From: Cardiobacterium hominis
GTDB taxonomy: Bacteria; Pseudomonadota; Gammaproteobacteria; Cardiobacteriales; Cardiobacteriaceae
Assembly: GCF_900637305.1 (NCBI RefSeq)
Contig: NZ_LR134365.1
Location: 430,047-494,046, forward strand
Length of the DNA: 64,000 bases
Reading direction: 5' to 3'
Of this stretch, positions 17,746 through 26,341 are shown piece after piece; position 1 is the stretch's first letter; every line of letters starts with the position of its first letter. The translations under genes were made by a program, and so were the position numbers. The notes beneath the pieces are model-generated. The model saw only the letters and a program-made list of their open reading frames with translations, was not told where the DNA came from and searched no databases.

Positions 17746-18903
17746 TCAATAAGTACCCGGAACGAGGATTTCCTTGCCGACCTTTTTAATATCGGTATGG
17801 CCGCAGAAAGCCATCGTCGTATCCATCTCGGTGTAGAGAATTTCCAGACAGCGGCGTACGCCGTCCTCGCCATAAGCGCCGAGGCCATAAAGGAAAGATT
17901 TGCCAATCATCGTGCCTTTTGCGCCCAGCGCGATACATTTCAGAATGTCCTGACCGCTGACGATACCGCTATCCAGCCATACCTCAATCTGACTGCCAAC
18001 CGCAGAAACAATATCCGGCAACACCTTAATGGTAGAAAGCGCGCCATCCAATTGACGGCCACCGTGGTTGGAAACAATCAAGGCATCCGCGCCGGATTTC
18101 GCCGCCTTCTCCGCATCATCCGTGGTCATAATGCCTTTGATAATGAGCTTGCCGCCCCACAGGTCTTTGATGCGCGCCACATCATCCCAAGAAAGACGCG
18201 GATCGAATTGCTCGCTCGTCCAGGAAGAAAGCGAGGACAAATCGGAAACATTTTTTGCATGGCCGACGATATTGCCGAAAGTGCGGCGCTTGGTGTGCAG
18301 CATATGCCAGCACCATTGCGGGCGCAGCGCGAGATCCATCATATTGAGCAATGTCGGTTTCGGCGGCGCGGAAAGGCCGTTTTTAATATCGCGGTGGCGC
18401 TGGCCGAGTACCTGCAAATCGGCCGTCAAAATCAGCGCCGAGCAATTCGCCGCTTTCGCCCGCTTGATGAGGTCTTCCATAAATTCGCGGTCACGCATCA
18501 CATACAGCTGGAACCAGAACGGCTTGCTGGTATTGGCCGCCACATCCTCAATCGAACAAATGGACATGGTGGAAAGCGAAAACGGCACGCCGAATTTCTC
18601 CGCCGCTTTCGCCGCGAGAATCTCGCCATCGGCATACATCATGCCGGTAAAACCGGTGGGGGCGATAGCGACCGGCATTTTTACCGTCTCGCCAATCATC
18701 GTCGTCTCCAGCGTGCGGTTAGTCATATCGACCAGCACGCGCTGCTGGAATTTGATGGGGTCAAAATCGCGGGTGTTGTGGTGCAGCGTACTCTCCGTCC
18801 ATGAACCGGAACGCACATAATCAAAAAACATCTTCGGCACCTTGCGACGCGCTACGCGGCGCAAATCCTCGATATTGGTCATCTTGCTCAAATCACGAGC
18901 CAT
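17746..18903 (-). CDS. lldD: FMN-dependent L-lactate dehydrogenase LldD
   Basis: Membrane-associated alpha-hydroxy-acid oxidase, 385 aa, oxidising L-lactate to pyruvate and passing electrons to quinone. TIM-barrel flavoprotein with PVAIAPTGFTGMMYADGE near the N-terminus (FMN binding), FWFQLYVMRDREF, IIKGIMTTDDAEKA and the active-site SNHGGRQLDG with its catalytic His. Ribosome-binding site GGAGGA. First gene of the lldD-lldP unit. Confidence 0.97.
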   Translation of the reverse strand: MARDLSKMTNIEDLRRVARRKVPKMFFDYVRSGSWTESTLHHNTRDFDPIKFQQRVLVDMTNRTLETTMIGETVKMPVAIAPTGFTGMMYADGEILAAKAAEKFGVPFSLSTMSICSIEDVAANTSKPFWFQLYVMRDREFMEDLIKRAKAANCSALILTADLQVLGQRHRDIKNGLSAPPKPTLLNMMDLALRPQWCWHMLHTKRRTFGNIVGHAKNVSDLSSLSSWTSEQFDPRLSWDDVARIKDLWGGKLIIKGIMTTDDAEKAAKSGADALIVSNHGGRQLDGALSTIKVLPDIVSAVGSQIEVWLDSGIVSGQDILKCIALGAKGTMIGKSFLYGLGAYGEDGVRRCLEILYTEMDTTMAFCGHTDIKKVGKEILVPGTY

Positions 18904-18960
18904 AACTATCCTCCGAAATTATTTAAGAAAAAACCGCCGCCAGCGCGACGACCGCGTAGC

Positions 18961-18989
18961 AGTATAAAAGAAACCCACGCGGATTTTAA
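18961..18989 (-). promoter_or_regulatory. Putative lldD promoter
   Basis: On the minus strand, -10 TATACT (18966-18961) and -35 TTAAAA (18989-18984) with a 17-bp spacer, about 60 bp before the lldD ATG. The -35 is poor, suggesting an activator. No LldR-type operator was recognised. Confidence 0.45.
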
Positions 18990-19297
18990 GCGACAACTGT
19001 TATCAACGCGGCTTAAAGTTGTAGGCGGCTATTAGCTTGCACAAGGCGCCATGAGATGCCTTGATGCAACGCAAGCAGTAAGCCATTGTGCCCTGCGGCA
19101 GAAGCAGAACATGAAAAGTGGATAAACGGATGGGAATAGCTGTTTATAGCTTTATTACGCGTTATATAGCGGGCTCAGGGGTGTTCCATAAAACCCGCCG
19201 CAAAAGAATGGCCTTTAATGCTGCGGCTGGTTTTATGGAATACCTATAGGATGGCTATGCTTCTCCGCATATATTTCAGAACACCACTATGCTTTAT
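18990..19297. other. Non-coding stretch between lldD and the AraC-type gene
   Basis: With the lldD leader, about 390 bp carry no convincing ORF. A weak inverted repeat (TTGCACAAGGC at 19037, GCCTTGATGCAA ending 19069) and the strong hairpin at 19184-19240 are the only structures seen. Confidence 0.6.
19184..19240. repeat. Long hairpin with TTCCATA/TATGGAA ends
   Basis: 18-bp arms (19184-19201 and 19223-19240) match at 17 of 18 positions around a 21-nt loop: TTCCATAAAACCCGCCGC versus GCGGCTGGTTTTATGGAA. A related nested palindrome with the same outer ends lies at 31778-31846. Unlike the GC-run REP family. Confidence 0.65.
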
Positions 19298-19327
19298 AAA
19301 AAATCCCCGCAGTTGCGGGGATTTTTT
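19298..19327. terminator. Rho-independent terminator for the AraC-type gene
   Basis: Stem ATCCCCGCA/TGCGGGGAT with A and T runs, overlapping the end of the minus-strand gene. Confidence 0.88.
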
Positions 19328-20117
19328 ATGCCGAGAGTGGTATGCAGATATCCACCCGTTTTTGTTGTACGGGAATATCCGAGCTTGGGTCGTAGTATTC
19401 GAGGATAACGGGGCGGTCGCTGGCGATGTGCTGTCCGGCAGCGGGGAACCATTCTTGCACGAACCAGTCGTAAACGCTGTCAAGGTCAGCGTAGGGGCCG
19501 CGGTGACGCAATACGGCGTAGCGCCCGCCCGCGATTTCGCCCGCTTGGAGCGGGGCCATGGCGTATTCCGGCGCGACCGAGGCAGCAACGTGTTTGTCGG
19601 CGTGCAGCGGGTCGATGGCGGGGTGGATGCTAAAGGCACGCGCCTGGCTGGTTTCGGCACCGCGCAGGCGCAGCAGGCTTTCAAGCTGGTAAAAGGTGTC
19701 GCCGAGGCGCTGGCATTCGCCGCTGTGGGCGAGCATGGCGACGGTGACGGGCGCGCGGGTTTCGAGGTGCACCGGGTAGCGGGGCGGCGGGCGCTCGCGG
19801 TATTGTTGTGGCGAGAGGCCGTATGCGTCGCGGAAGCTGCGCGCGAAGGATTGGGCGTTGTTGTAGCCGCATTCGCGCGCGATGTCGGCGAAGGGTTTGT
19901 CGGTGTAGCTGATGAGCCAGGCGGCGCGGTGCAGGCGCATCCATTTGACGGTGGTGTGCAGGGTTTCGCCCATAACGTCGCGATAGAGGCGGTGCCAGTG
20001 CCAGGGCGAGAGTCCGGCGGCATCAGCGATGCGCTGCAGATCGATGCTGTCGGTGTAGTGGTTTTCCAGATAGTGCAGGGCGCGGAGGAAGCGCTGTTCG
20101 TAGTGACGTTTTTTCAT
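19326..20117 (-). CDS. AraC-family regulator with GyrI-like effector domain
   Basis: 263 aa. The N-terminal part (about 5-108) is an AraC/XylS double-HTH domain (IDLQRIADAAGLSPWHWHRLY; FADIARECGYNNAQSFARSF). The C-terminal part (about 112-263) is a GyrI/SbmC-like ligand domain (PLQAGEIAGGRYAVLRHRGPY and YDPSSDIPVQQKRVDICIPL). The order matches the Rob/SoxS-like DNA-binding plus GyrI architecture, which usually senses small hydrophobic compounds. Targets unknown; the gene stands alone between the lld operon and rng. Confidence 0.88.
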   Translation of the reverse strand: MKKRHYEQRFLRALHYLENHYTDSIDLQRIADAAGLSPWHWHRLYRDVMGETLHTTVKWMRLHRAAWLISYTDKPFADIARECGYNNAQSFARSFRDAYGLSPQQYRERPPPRYPVHLETRAPVTVAMLAHSGECQRLGDTFYQLESLLRLRGAETSQARAFSIHPAIDPLHADKHVAASVAPEYAMAPLQAGEIAGGRYAVLRHRGPYADLDSVYDWFVQEWFPAAGQHIASDRPVILEYYDPSSDIPVQQKRVDICIPLSA

Positions 20118-20153
20118 GATTTTTATGATACGGCGTCGCAGCGGGTTTTGTCG

Positions 20154-21623
20154 CTACCCCAAGGCGATGTCGTACTGGCCGTGGCGGTAAGCGGAGTCCA
20201 CTTGCAGGCGAATCGGGATTTTCAAAAGCGCCTGCAGGTCGGAGAAGGTCAGCGATTCTTCTTCGCGGATGAAGTCAATCAGCTCCAGGCCGGCGACGAT
20301 GGTCATCGTCTTCGGCGAGAAGTCGCGCGCCTCGCGCATCAGGTCGCGGAACAGCTCATAGGTGATGGTTTCCACGGTTTTGACGTAACCCCGCCCCTGG
20401 CAGCACGGGCAGGGTTCGCACATCAGCTGGCGCAGGCTTTCGCGCGTGCGTTTGCGCGTCATCTCGATGATGCCCAGCGGCGAAATCGGGCTGATGGTGT
20501 ATTTGCTGCGGTCGCCGGCGAGCGCGGTGAGCAGCGCGTCCATCACGCCCTGCTGGTGTTCGGGGTCGTTCATGTCGATGAAGTCGAGCATGATGATGCC
20601 GCCGAGGTTGCGCAGGCGCAGTTGGCGGGCGATGGCGCGCGCCGCTTCGAGGTTGGTTTTGTAGATGGTGTCGTCCTGCGAGAGTTTGCCGACGAATGCG
20701 CCGGTATTGACGTCTATCGTCGTCATCGCCTCGGTCTGGTCGATGATGAGGTAGCCGCCGGATTTGAGCGCGACGTGCCGCTTCAGCGCCAGGCTGATTT
20801 CTTCTTCGATGCCGTAGCGCTCGAACAGGCTGCGGTCGCCGCTGTAAAACTCCAGTCGCGTTTGCTCCATGCCCACGAGAAAATTGGCGGCGAACGCCTG
20901 CATTTCGCGGTGCGCGCCGGGGTGATCGACCACCACACGGCGCACGCCGGGGCTGACGAAATCGCGCAGCACTTTTTGATACAGCGGCAGTTCGCCGTAA
21001 ATGAGCGAACCCGGCCGCGCACCGCGCTGCTGCTGCACGATGGCCTCCCACACGCGCTGCAAATATTGCATGTCGGCGCGCATCGCCCACACATCCGCCG
21101 ATTCAATCGCGGTGCGCACGATAAAGCCGCCTTGCCGCCCCTGGTGGAATCCGGCGACCGCCTCGCGCAGCGTCTGCCGCTGTTCCTCCGAGGCGATTTT
21201 GATGGACACGCCAATTTCATCCGCCGTCGGCAAAAAGACGAGAAAACGCGAGGGGATGGAAATCTCCATCGTCAGCCGCGCGCCCTTGCTGCCAATCGGG
21301 TCTTTCAGCACCTGCACCAGAAGCGACTGCCCCTCGCGCAGCACGTCGCTGATGCGCTCCGGCGGCTTGTCGCCGCGGCGCACCACATTCTTCACATGCA
21401 AAAAACCGGCGCGCTCCAGGCCAATATCAATAAACGCCGCATCCATGCCCGGCAGCACCCGCTGCACCTTGCCCTTGTAAATGTTGCCGACAATGCCGCG
21501 CTTGCGCTCGCGCTCGACGAAAAAATCCTGCAACACGCCGCCTTCGAGAATCGCAACCCGCGTCTCGTACGGCGTGTGATTGACCAGAACCTCCGTGACC
21601 AGACCCGAACCGTCCATATTCAA
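20154..21623 (-). CDS. rng: Ribonuclease G
   Basis: Endoribonuclease for 16S rRNA 5' maturation and mRNA decay, 489 aa (E. coli RNase G 489). S1-like RNA-binding domain near the N-terminus (GIVGNIYKGKVQRVLPGMDAA), then the RNase E/G catalytic domain with Mg-binding IDVNTGAFVGK and MLDFIDMND, and the zinc-link CEPCPCCQGRG. Lacks the long C-terminal scaffold of RNase E. Its start overlaps the maf stop by 4 bp, the usual maf-rng pair. Confidence 0.96.
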   Translation of the reverse strand: MNMDGSGLVTEVLVNHTPYETRVAILEGGVLQDFFVERERKRGIVGNIYKGKVQRVLPGMDAAFIDIGLERAGFLHVKNVVRRGDKPPERISDVLREGQSLLVQVLKDPIGSKGARLTMEISIPSRFLVFLPTADEIGVSIKIASEEQRQTLREAVAGFHQGRQGGFIVRTAIESADVWAMRADMQYLQRVWEAIVQQQRGARPGSLIYGELPLYQKVLRDFVSPGVRRVVVDHPGAHREMQAFAANFLVGMEQTRLEFYSGDRSLFERYGIEEEISLALKRHVALKSGGYLIIDQTEAMTTIDVNTGAFVGKLSQDDTIYKTNLEAARAIARQLRLRNLGGIIMLDFIDMNDPEHQQGVMDALLTALAGDRSKYTISPISPLGIIEMTRKRTRESLRQLMCEPCPCCQGRGYVKTVETITYELFRDLMREARDFSPKTMTIVAGLELIDFIREEESLTFSDLQALLKIPIRLQVDSAYRHGQYDIALG

Positions 21624-22207
21624 CTCCCCAGCGCGCGCAAAAACTCGCCGCTACAACCCAACTCGCAAAACCCCTGCCACAGCGCCTGTAACGGCAAGCC
21701 CATGACATTATAAAAATCACCGGTAATCGACGACACCAACACGCCGCCGCGCCCCTGAATACCATATGCGCCCGCCTTGCCCATCGCCTCGCCGCTTGCC
21801 AGATAGGCGCGCAGAAGCGCGTCGGGATGCTCCGGCATCGTCACACTGCTGCTCTCCACATACGTGAACTGCGCCTGCCGCCAGCGCATCGCCAAACCGG
21901 TGAACACCTGATGCTGCCGTCCGGAGAGCGTGCGCAACATGGCGAGCGCCTCCGCATTATCCTGCGGCTTGCCGAGAATCGCGCCATCGCAGGCGACCGT
22001 CGTATCCGCGGCAATGAGCAGCGCATCGGGAAAATCGGGCTGCACCGCCTCCGCCTTGGCGCAGGCAAGGCGCACCACCAACTCCGGCGCGGCCTCGCCC
22101 GCAAGCGGCGATTCATCGACATTCGGCTCGGCAGTCGTGAAATCAAAACCGAGCATCTGCAACAGCAGCGCCCGCCGGGGAGAGGCAGAAGCAAGGACAA
22201 TTTGCAT
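21620..22207 (-). CDS. maf: Maf family nucleoside triphosphate pyrophosphatase
   Basis: 195-aa Maf/YhdE-type house-cleaning dNTP/NTP pyrophosphatase. Signature MQIVLASASPRRALLLQMLG at the N-terminus, AADTTVACDGAILGKP around the catalytic Asp, and KAGAYGIQGRGG. The start at 22207 is chosen because the family begins at this motif; upstream ATGs at 22237 and 22273 add only non-conserved residues. Ribosome-binding site weak. Overlaps rng. Confidence 0.95.
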   Translation of the reverse strand: MQIVLASASPRRALLLQMLGFDFTTAEPNVDESPLAGEAAPELVVRLACAKAEAVQPDFPDALLIAADTTVACDGAILGKPQDNAEALAMLRTLSGRQHQVFTGLAMRWRQAQFTYVESSSVTMPEHPDALLRAYLASGEAMGKAGAYGIQGRGGVLVSSITGDFYNVMGLPLQALWQGFCELGCSGEFLRALGS

Positions 22208-22298
22208 GGGAGGTTCCAGAAATAAAGGATACGGCATTATAAACCGCGACCGCGGACGCGCCGCTATGGCCATCGGGGCGAGCTGGCAGGTTTGCCGC

Positions 22299-22322
22299 GC
22301 GGTGGGGCAAGCCCCGCCCTAC
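22299..22322. repeat. GTGGGGCAAGCCCC-type short palindromic repeat
   Basis: GGTGGGGCAAGCCCCGCCCTAC in the maf/membrane-protein intergenic region. Related copies lie at 50848-50871, 51585-51607 and 52770-52792. Confidence 0.6.
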
Positions 22323-22445
22323 AGTGACCCAATCATTCCACGGAAACGGTGCGCCAAGGCGATTTCTGTTTGTGAACGTGTGGAAATGTTTTATACTCGC
22401 CGCCGGTCTATGGCCGCTTCTCATTCATCAAAAGGAGTTAATAAC

Positions 22446-22922
22446 ATGAGTTCTGACGACAATTTATACCGCGCACCGCGTTCCAGTCTGCAAACAACAG
22501 CACAGGATGACGATCTCACCCCGGCGGCGCGAGAATATTTATCCAAAGGCGCTTTCTGGGCACGTTTGCAAAGCGTGGGGTACTTTATTGCCTTTGTTTT
22601 TGTGCTGCTCGCAGTAGCGGTATTTGTATTGGCCGGCGCAGAATTGGCCGGTCGTGATATTAGTGCTGCGGCTTTGCGGATGATTGCGCTCGTAGCAGGC
22701 CTGCCTACGCTTATTATTTTATGGATGCTGGGCGTAAGGATGCACCGCTATGCCAAGGCCAGCAAGGCATTGCGCATGGACAACAGTATGGATGATGCGG
22801 AGCTGTGCTTTATCAATAGCACTTCGTTCTTCAAGATTATGGGTGTGCTGAATATTTTGCAGTTCGCGCTTGCTGTATTTGCTCTTTTGGGCGTGTTAGG
22901 AACGGCTGCGGCATTTAGATAA
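22446..22922 (+). CDS. Hypothetical membrane protein (DUF5362-like)
   Basis: 158 aa with a short polar N-terminus (MSSDDNLYRAPRSSLQ) and four hydrophobic segments. AAAGGAG precedes the ATG. The middle (HRYAKASKALRM, then DDAELCFINSTSFFKIMGVL) is similar in layout to the next gene's HGYSKACKAAM, then IELACLQQMRLVRFFGIL, so the two are probably distant paralogues. AT-richer than neighbours. Function unknown. Confidence 0.8.
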   Translation: MSSDDNLYRAPRSSLQTTAQDDDLTPAAREYLSKGAFWARLQSVGYFIAFVFVLLAVAVFVLAGAELAGRDISAAALRMIALVAGLPTLIILWMLGVRMHRYAKASKALRMDNSMDDAELCFINSTSFFKIMGVLNILQFALAVFALLGVLGTAAAFR

Positions 22923-22962
22923 CTCAAATTTTTACACTCACGTTAAAAAGAAAGGAATTTTT

Positions 22963-23310
22963 ATGAACGCACTTCTTGAGCATTTTCCCAAAGCCGCCCG
23001 TTGGGCATTTATCATGCTAATCGTGACAATTGTCCAAGTGGTTTTCCAAATACTGGCATTATTGAATCCGCAGGGGACAGGTGTCATATCTACGCTTATC
23101 ACGTTAGGTTTATTGGTTTGGCAGGCAGTCCTCTTTCACGGCTACAGCAAAGCATGCAAAGCCGCAATGGATCGCGAGAATGACAGCGATATTGAGCTTG
23201 CCTGCCTTCAACAGATGCGCCTTGTCCGCTTTTTCGGCATTTTAACGCTGATTCTTTTCGTGTTTGGCGGTCTGGGGCTACTTGCTGCATTGGCGCTCGG
23301 TGGCAAATAA
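22963..23310 (+). CDS. Hypothetical membrane protein, 115 aa
   Basis: Four hydrophobic segments (AFIMLIVTIVQVVFQILALL, VISTLITLGLLVWQAVLF, FFGILTLILFVFGGLGLL and a short end). Good ribosome-binding site (AAAGGAA). Similar in architecture to the upstream gene. Its end overlaps the likely start of the RDD gene, so it may be translationally coupled to that operon. Function unknown. Confidence 0.8.
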   Translation: MNALLEHFPKAARWAFIMLIVTIVQVVFQILALLNPQGTGVISTLITLGLLVWQAVLFHGYSKACKAAMDRENDSDIELACLQQMRLVRFFGILTLILFVFGGLGLLAALALGGK

Positions 23311-24013
23311 CTTGCTGGACGACGCACTGCACGTTGCAAATCCCGAAGGGGTGCAGCTTGCCGCCGTGCTTGCCGACCCGTTGTCGCGGGCGCAGGCGCT
23401 TTTGCTCGATATGTTGATTATTGCAGTCAGCCTTTATGTGCTGGCTGTTTTGCTTTCGCTGCTGTCTGCCGGACTGGCTTCGCAGGGGATTTTCACAGCG
23501 CTCGCCTTTGTCCTCGTCTGGGGGTATTTCTTTTTGTTTGAATGGCTGTGGCGCGGGGTGACACCAGGCAAGCGCGCCTTGAACCTGCAAGTCATCAGCG
23601 CGGATTTGATGCCGCTTTCCGCCGCACAGGCGGCGTGGCGCAATGTGCTGCGTTATCTGGACTGGTTGCCCGGTTTTTTTGGGGTGGGTGCGCTTGCTTT
23701 GGTGCTCAGTCCGAAGAATCAGCGTCTCGGCGACTGGATGGCAGGCACGGTGGTCATTTTTAGACGCGCACCGCAGATGGCTGTCCGTCCGTTACAGCCG
23801 GGCGAGGTGTCGCCGCCGCCGTGGCGGCTGTCGCGGCAGGAGCAGCGGGTGTTGATGGATTTTGCCGAATATGCCGACTCGCATCACGAGGCGCGTTTGG
23901 TGGAGTTGAGCGCGCCGCTCGCGGTCAAGATGCCGGATTGTGATGCGCGGGAGCGGGTGCAGCGGCTGCGTGCCTGGGGACGTTATTTGCGCGGCATGGA
24001 CGGGACGGTATGA
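23300..24013 (+). CDS. RDD family membrane protein
   Basis: About 237 aa. RDD-type domain: SRAQALLLDMLIIAVSLYVL, then a segment ending EWLWRGVTPGKRALNLQVIS and LSPKNQRLGDWMAGTVVIF. A soluble C-terminal extension of about 80 residues follows. No ATG start exists; candidates are GTG 23300, TTG 23312 or TTG 23264, and 23300 is used here. Its stop overlaps the next ATG (ATGA). First gene of a six-gene overlapping operon. RDD proteins are poorly characterised; some act in ion or compatible-solute transport. Confidence 0.85.
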   Translation: MANNLLDDALHVANPEGVQLAAVLADPLSRAQALLLDMLIIAVSLYVLAVLLSLLSAGLASQGIFTALAFVLVWGYFFLFEWLWRGVTPGKRALNLQVISADLMPLSAAQAAWRNVLRYLDWLPGFFGVGALALVLSPKNQRLGDWMAGTVVIFRRAPQMAVRPLQPGEVSPPPWRLSRQEQRVLMDFAEYADSHHEARLVELSAPLAVKMPDCDARERVQRLRAWGRYLRGMDGTV

Positions 24014-24975
24014 AGGAACAGCAGTTTATCGCCGCGTATGAGGCGCAGTGGCAGGCGTTGGAGCAGTTTTTTTTCCGGCAGGAACGCGGGCTGCGCCAAC
24101 GCGAACCGTGGCGCGAGTTTCCGCAAGCGTATCGCGCGTTGTGCGAGCAGCTGGCGTATGCGGAGAATGCCGGGTTTTCGCCCGCGCTGCTGGCGCGTTT
24201 GCAGCGGATGGCCATGCAGGGGCATCAGTTGCTTTACCGCCGTCAGCGCGGCAGCGGCGAGAAGGTTGCGGCTTATTTCTTGTATCAATTGCCGCAGGCG
24301 GTGCGGCGCGAGTGGCGCTATGTCGCGCTGGCGGCGGCGCTGTTTGTGTTCCCTGTCCTGCTCGCGCTCGGCATCGGGCTGGCGCGGCCGGAGATTGCCG
24401 CCGCGCAGGCCAAGGATTATGCGGAGATGTATGAGCCGAGGGAGGAGCGGCGCGTGGGCGAGAGTCGCGGCGCGGATAGTGATGTGGCGATGTTCGGCCA
24501 TTATTTGAGTAATAACACGGGTATCGGTCTGCGCGTCGTCGCCGGTGGCGCGCTGCTGGGCATTGGTGTTTTTGTCGCGCTGATTTTGAATGGCTGGCTG
24601 TTCGGTATTGTTAGCGCGCATATGATTATTCTTGGCTATGCGAACGTGACTTTTTTTCCGTTTGTGATTGCGCACGCGGCGTTTGAGATGACGGCGATTG
24701 TGTTTTCCGGCGCTTGCGGACTGGCGCTCGCACGCGGGTTGTTTATTCCCGGCAGGCAACGGCGCGGTGACGCGGTACGCGAGTTGTTGCAACGCTTTTT
24801 CCCTATTTTGGTGGCGGTGGTGCTGCTCTTTTTTGTCGCCGCTTTGGTGGAGGCGTTCTGGTCGGCCATTTGGCTGCCGCCCGCGCTGAAATATTTGTGT
24901 GGTACGGCCTGCTGGGCGTTGGTCGTGGCTTATTTTTGTCTGGCAGGGCGCGGCTATGCGGCAACTTTCGATTAA
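24010..24975 (+). CDS. SpoIIM-like (stage II sporulation protein M family) membrane protein
   Basis: 321 aa with a soluble helical N-terminus (about 95 residues) and six or so membrane segments. NNTGIGLRVVAGGALLGIGV followed by HAAFEMTAIVFSGACGLALA is the SpoIIM/DUF95 signature. In non-sporulating bacteria this family is found beside RDD and MoxR genes, as here, with no known sporulation role. ATGA overlaps with both neighbours. Confidence 0.88.
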   Translation: MKEQQFIAAYEAQWQALEQFFFRQERGLRQREPWREFPQAYRALCEQLAYAENAGFSPALLARLQRMAMQGHQLLYRRQRGSGEKVAAYFLYQLPQAVRREWRYVALAAALFVFPVLLALGIGLARPEIAAAQAKDYAEMYEPREERRVGESRGADSDVAMFGHYLSNNTGIGLRVVAGGALLGIGVFVALILNGWLFGIVSAHMIILGYANVTFFPFVIAHAAFEMTAIVFSGACGLALARGLFIPGRQRRGDAVRELLQRFFPILVAVVLLFFVAALVEAFWSAIWLPPALKYLCGTACWALVVAYFCLAGRGYAATFD

Positions 24976-26341
24976 GGTGCGCACGCGCACGCCCAAGGAA
25001 GCGCTTAATCTCGGTTTTATGGTGGCACGGCGCTATGGCTTCAGTCTGCTGTTGGCGGTGTTGCCATTATGGGGCGTGGCGGTTTTGCTTGCGTTTGCGG
25101 CGTGGTTTGTCAGCGGCGAGCCGCTGTGGGCAATGGTCGTGGTGTGGTGGCTGAAGCCGCTCTATGAACGTCCGGCACTTATGCGCCTGAGCCGTCTGGT
25201 TTTTCATGAGGATACGGATTTTTGGCGCGAGCAGCGCAGTGCCTTTGCCCGCGGGATGGTCGCGGAACTCACCGTACTGCGCCTCGCACGGCTGACGGCA
25301 CCGGTGCGCCATGCGTTGCTTTTGCTGGAGGATGTGCGCGGGCGCGAGTATCGCGAGCGGCTGCGTTTTTTCCACGGGACGGGCGCGGGGAACAGTCTGC
25401 TGTTTTTGCTGGCGCTGCTGGAGATGGCGTGGGTGATGGCCTTTTTGCAGTTGCTGCCGTCTTTCGATATTGATGTGCGGCTGTATTTCACTGATTATGC
25501 GGCGTTTCATGAGTCGGCGTACTGGCTTTATGCCAGTATCGCGTTGATTTATCTGCCGCTGTGTGCGGTCACGACGGTGCTCTATGTTTCCTGCGGTTTC
25601 ATGTTTTATTTGAACCGCCGCATCATCAGCGAGGGCTGGGCGTTGGCGCTGGATTTGCAGGCGCTGGCGGCGCGTTTGCCCGCCTTGTTGCTCACCGTGG
25701 GTCTTGCGTTTGCGGTCTTTCATGTGCCTCCGGCGCTGGCGGGGAATGCGCAGCAAGACAAGGCGTGGGTTGAGGCGCGGGTTAATGACGAGAAATCCGG
25801 CCCTTACGCCTGGCGCGAGGTTCCGTTTCAGGAATCGTTGGGCGATGGCAGTCCCGTTGCATGGCAGCCGCCGGGTAGCGGTTTCGGCGAGGTTTCCCGC
25901 GTACTGCTGATTGGCGGTGCGATCGTGTTGGCCGCGTGGTTGCTGATTATGGTGGCGCAGCACGGACACCGGCGCGGACACCGGCAGAAAAAATCTTCCC
26001 ATGATGCCGCCCGCATGCAGGTGTATCACGACGGCGCTGCCCCGTCGCGTGATGCGGCATTGGCGCAATGGCAAGCGGGCAATATGATTGCCGCCCTTGC
26101 CGCGTTGTATGTACGCCTCGTCGCCGAACCGGAACGTCACCAATTGCCCGCGTTTATCCGCGGCGAGAGCGAAAGCGAGTATTTGCAGCGCGCACAGGCG
26201 CAGGTTTCCAGCGGGCAACAGCAATTCTTGCGGGATTTTTTCGCCCTGTGGCAGCGCGGCGTGTATGGTCATGAAGTGCTTGCCCGCGAGACGGTGCGCG
26301 CCGTGATTGAGCGCTATCTGACGCTATGGCAGGGCGTATGA
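24956..26341 (+). CDS. DUF4129-type membrane protein
   Basis: 461 aa. The ATG at 24956 (MRQLSIKVRTRTPKEALNLG) overlaps the upstream gene by 20 bp; a longer frame begins at 24899 but lies further inside that gene. Several membrane segments in the first 300 residues, a periplasmic stretch (about 270-320), another membrane segment and a cytoplasmic Ala/Arg-rich tail of about 120 residues with the DUF4129-like pattern (FIRGESESEYLQRAQ, LRDFFALWQRGVYG). Part of the MoxR/DUF58 operon. Function unknown. Confidence 0.78.
   Translation: MRQLSIKVRTRTPKEALNLGFMVARRYGFSLLLAVLPLWGVAVLLAFAAWFVSGEPLWAMVVVWWLKPLYERPALMRLSRLVFHEDTDFWREQRSAFARGMVAELTVLRLARLTAPVRHALLLLEDVRGREYRERLRFFHGTGAGNSLLFLLALLEMAWVMAFLQLLPSFDIDVRLYFTDYAAFHESAYWLYASIALIYLPLCAVTTVLYVSCGFMFYLNRRIISEGWALALDLQALAARLPALLLTVGLAFAVFHVPPALAGNAQQDKAWVEARVNDEKSGPYAWREVPFQESLGDGSPVAWQPPGSGFGEVSRVLLIGGAIVLAAWLLIMVAQHGHRRGHRQKKSSHDAARMQVYHDGAAPSRDAALAQWQAGNMIAALAALYVRLVAEPERHQLPAFIRGESESEYLQRAQAQVSSGQQQFLRDFFALWQRGVYGHEVLARETVRAVIERYLTLWQGV

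Noticed and set aside
18904..19297. tRNA or small RNA gene in the lldD upstream gap
   Set aside because: No cloverleaf or conserved RNA signature could be found; only hairpins.
19218..21713. 831-aa ORF opposite the AraC-type gene and rng
   Set aside because: Runs across two well-supported genes and a terminator; no recognisable domain.
24066..24073. T8 tract in the SpoIIM-like gene as a phase-variation switch
   Set aside because: Only eight bases, inside a conserved operon gene and not near the start; no sign of variation can be seen from one sequence.
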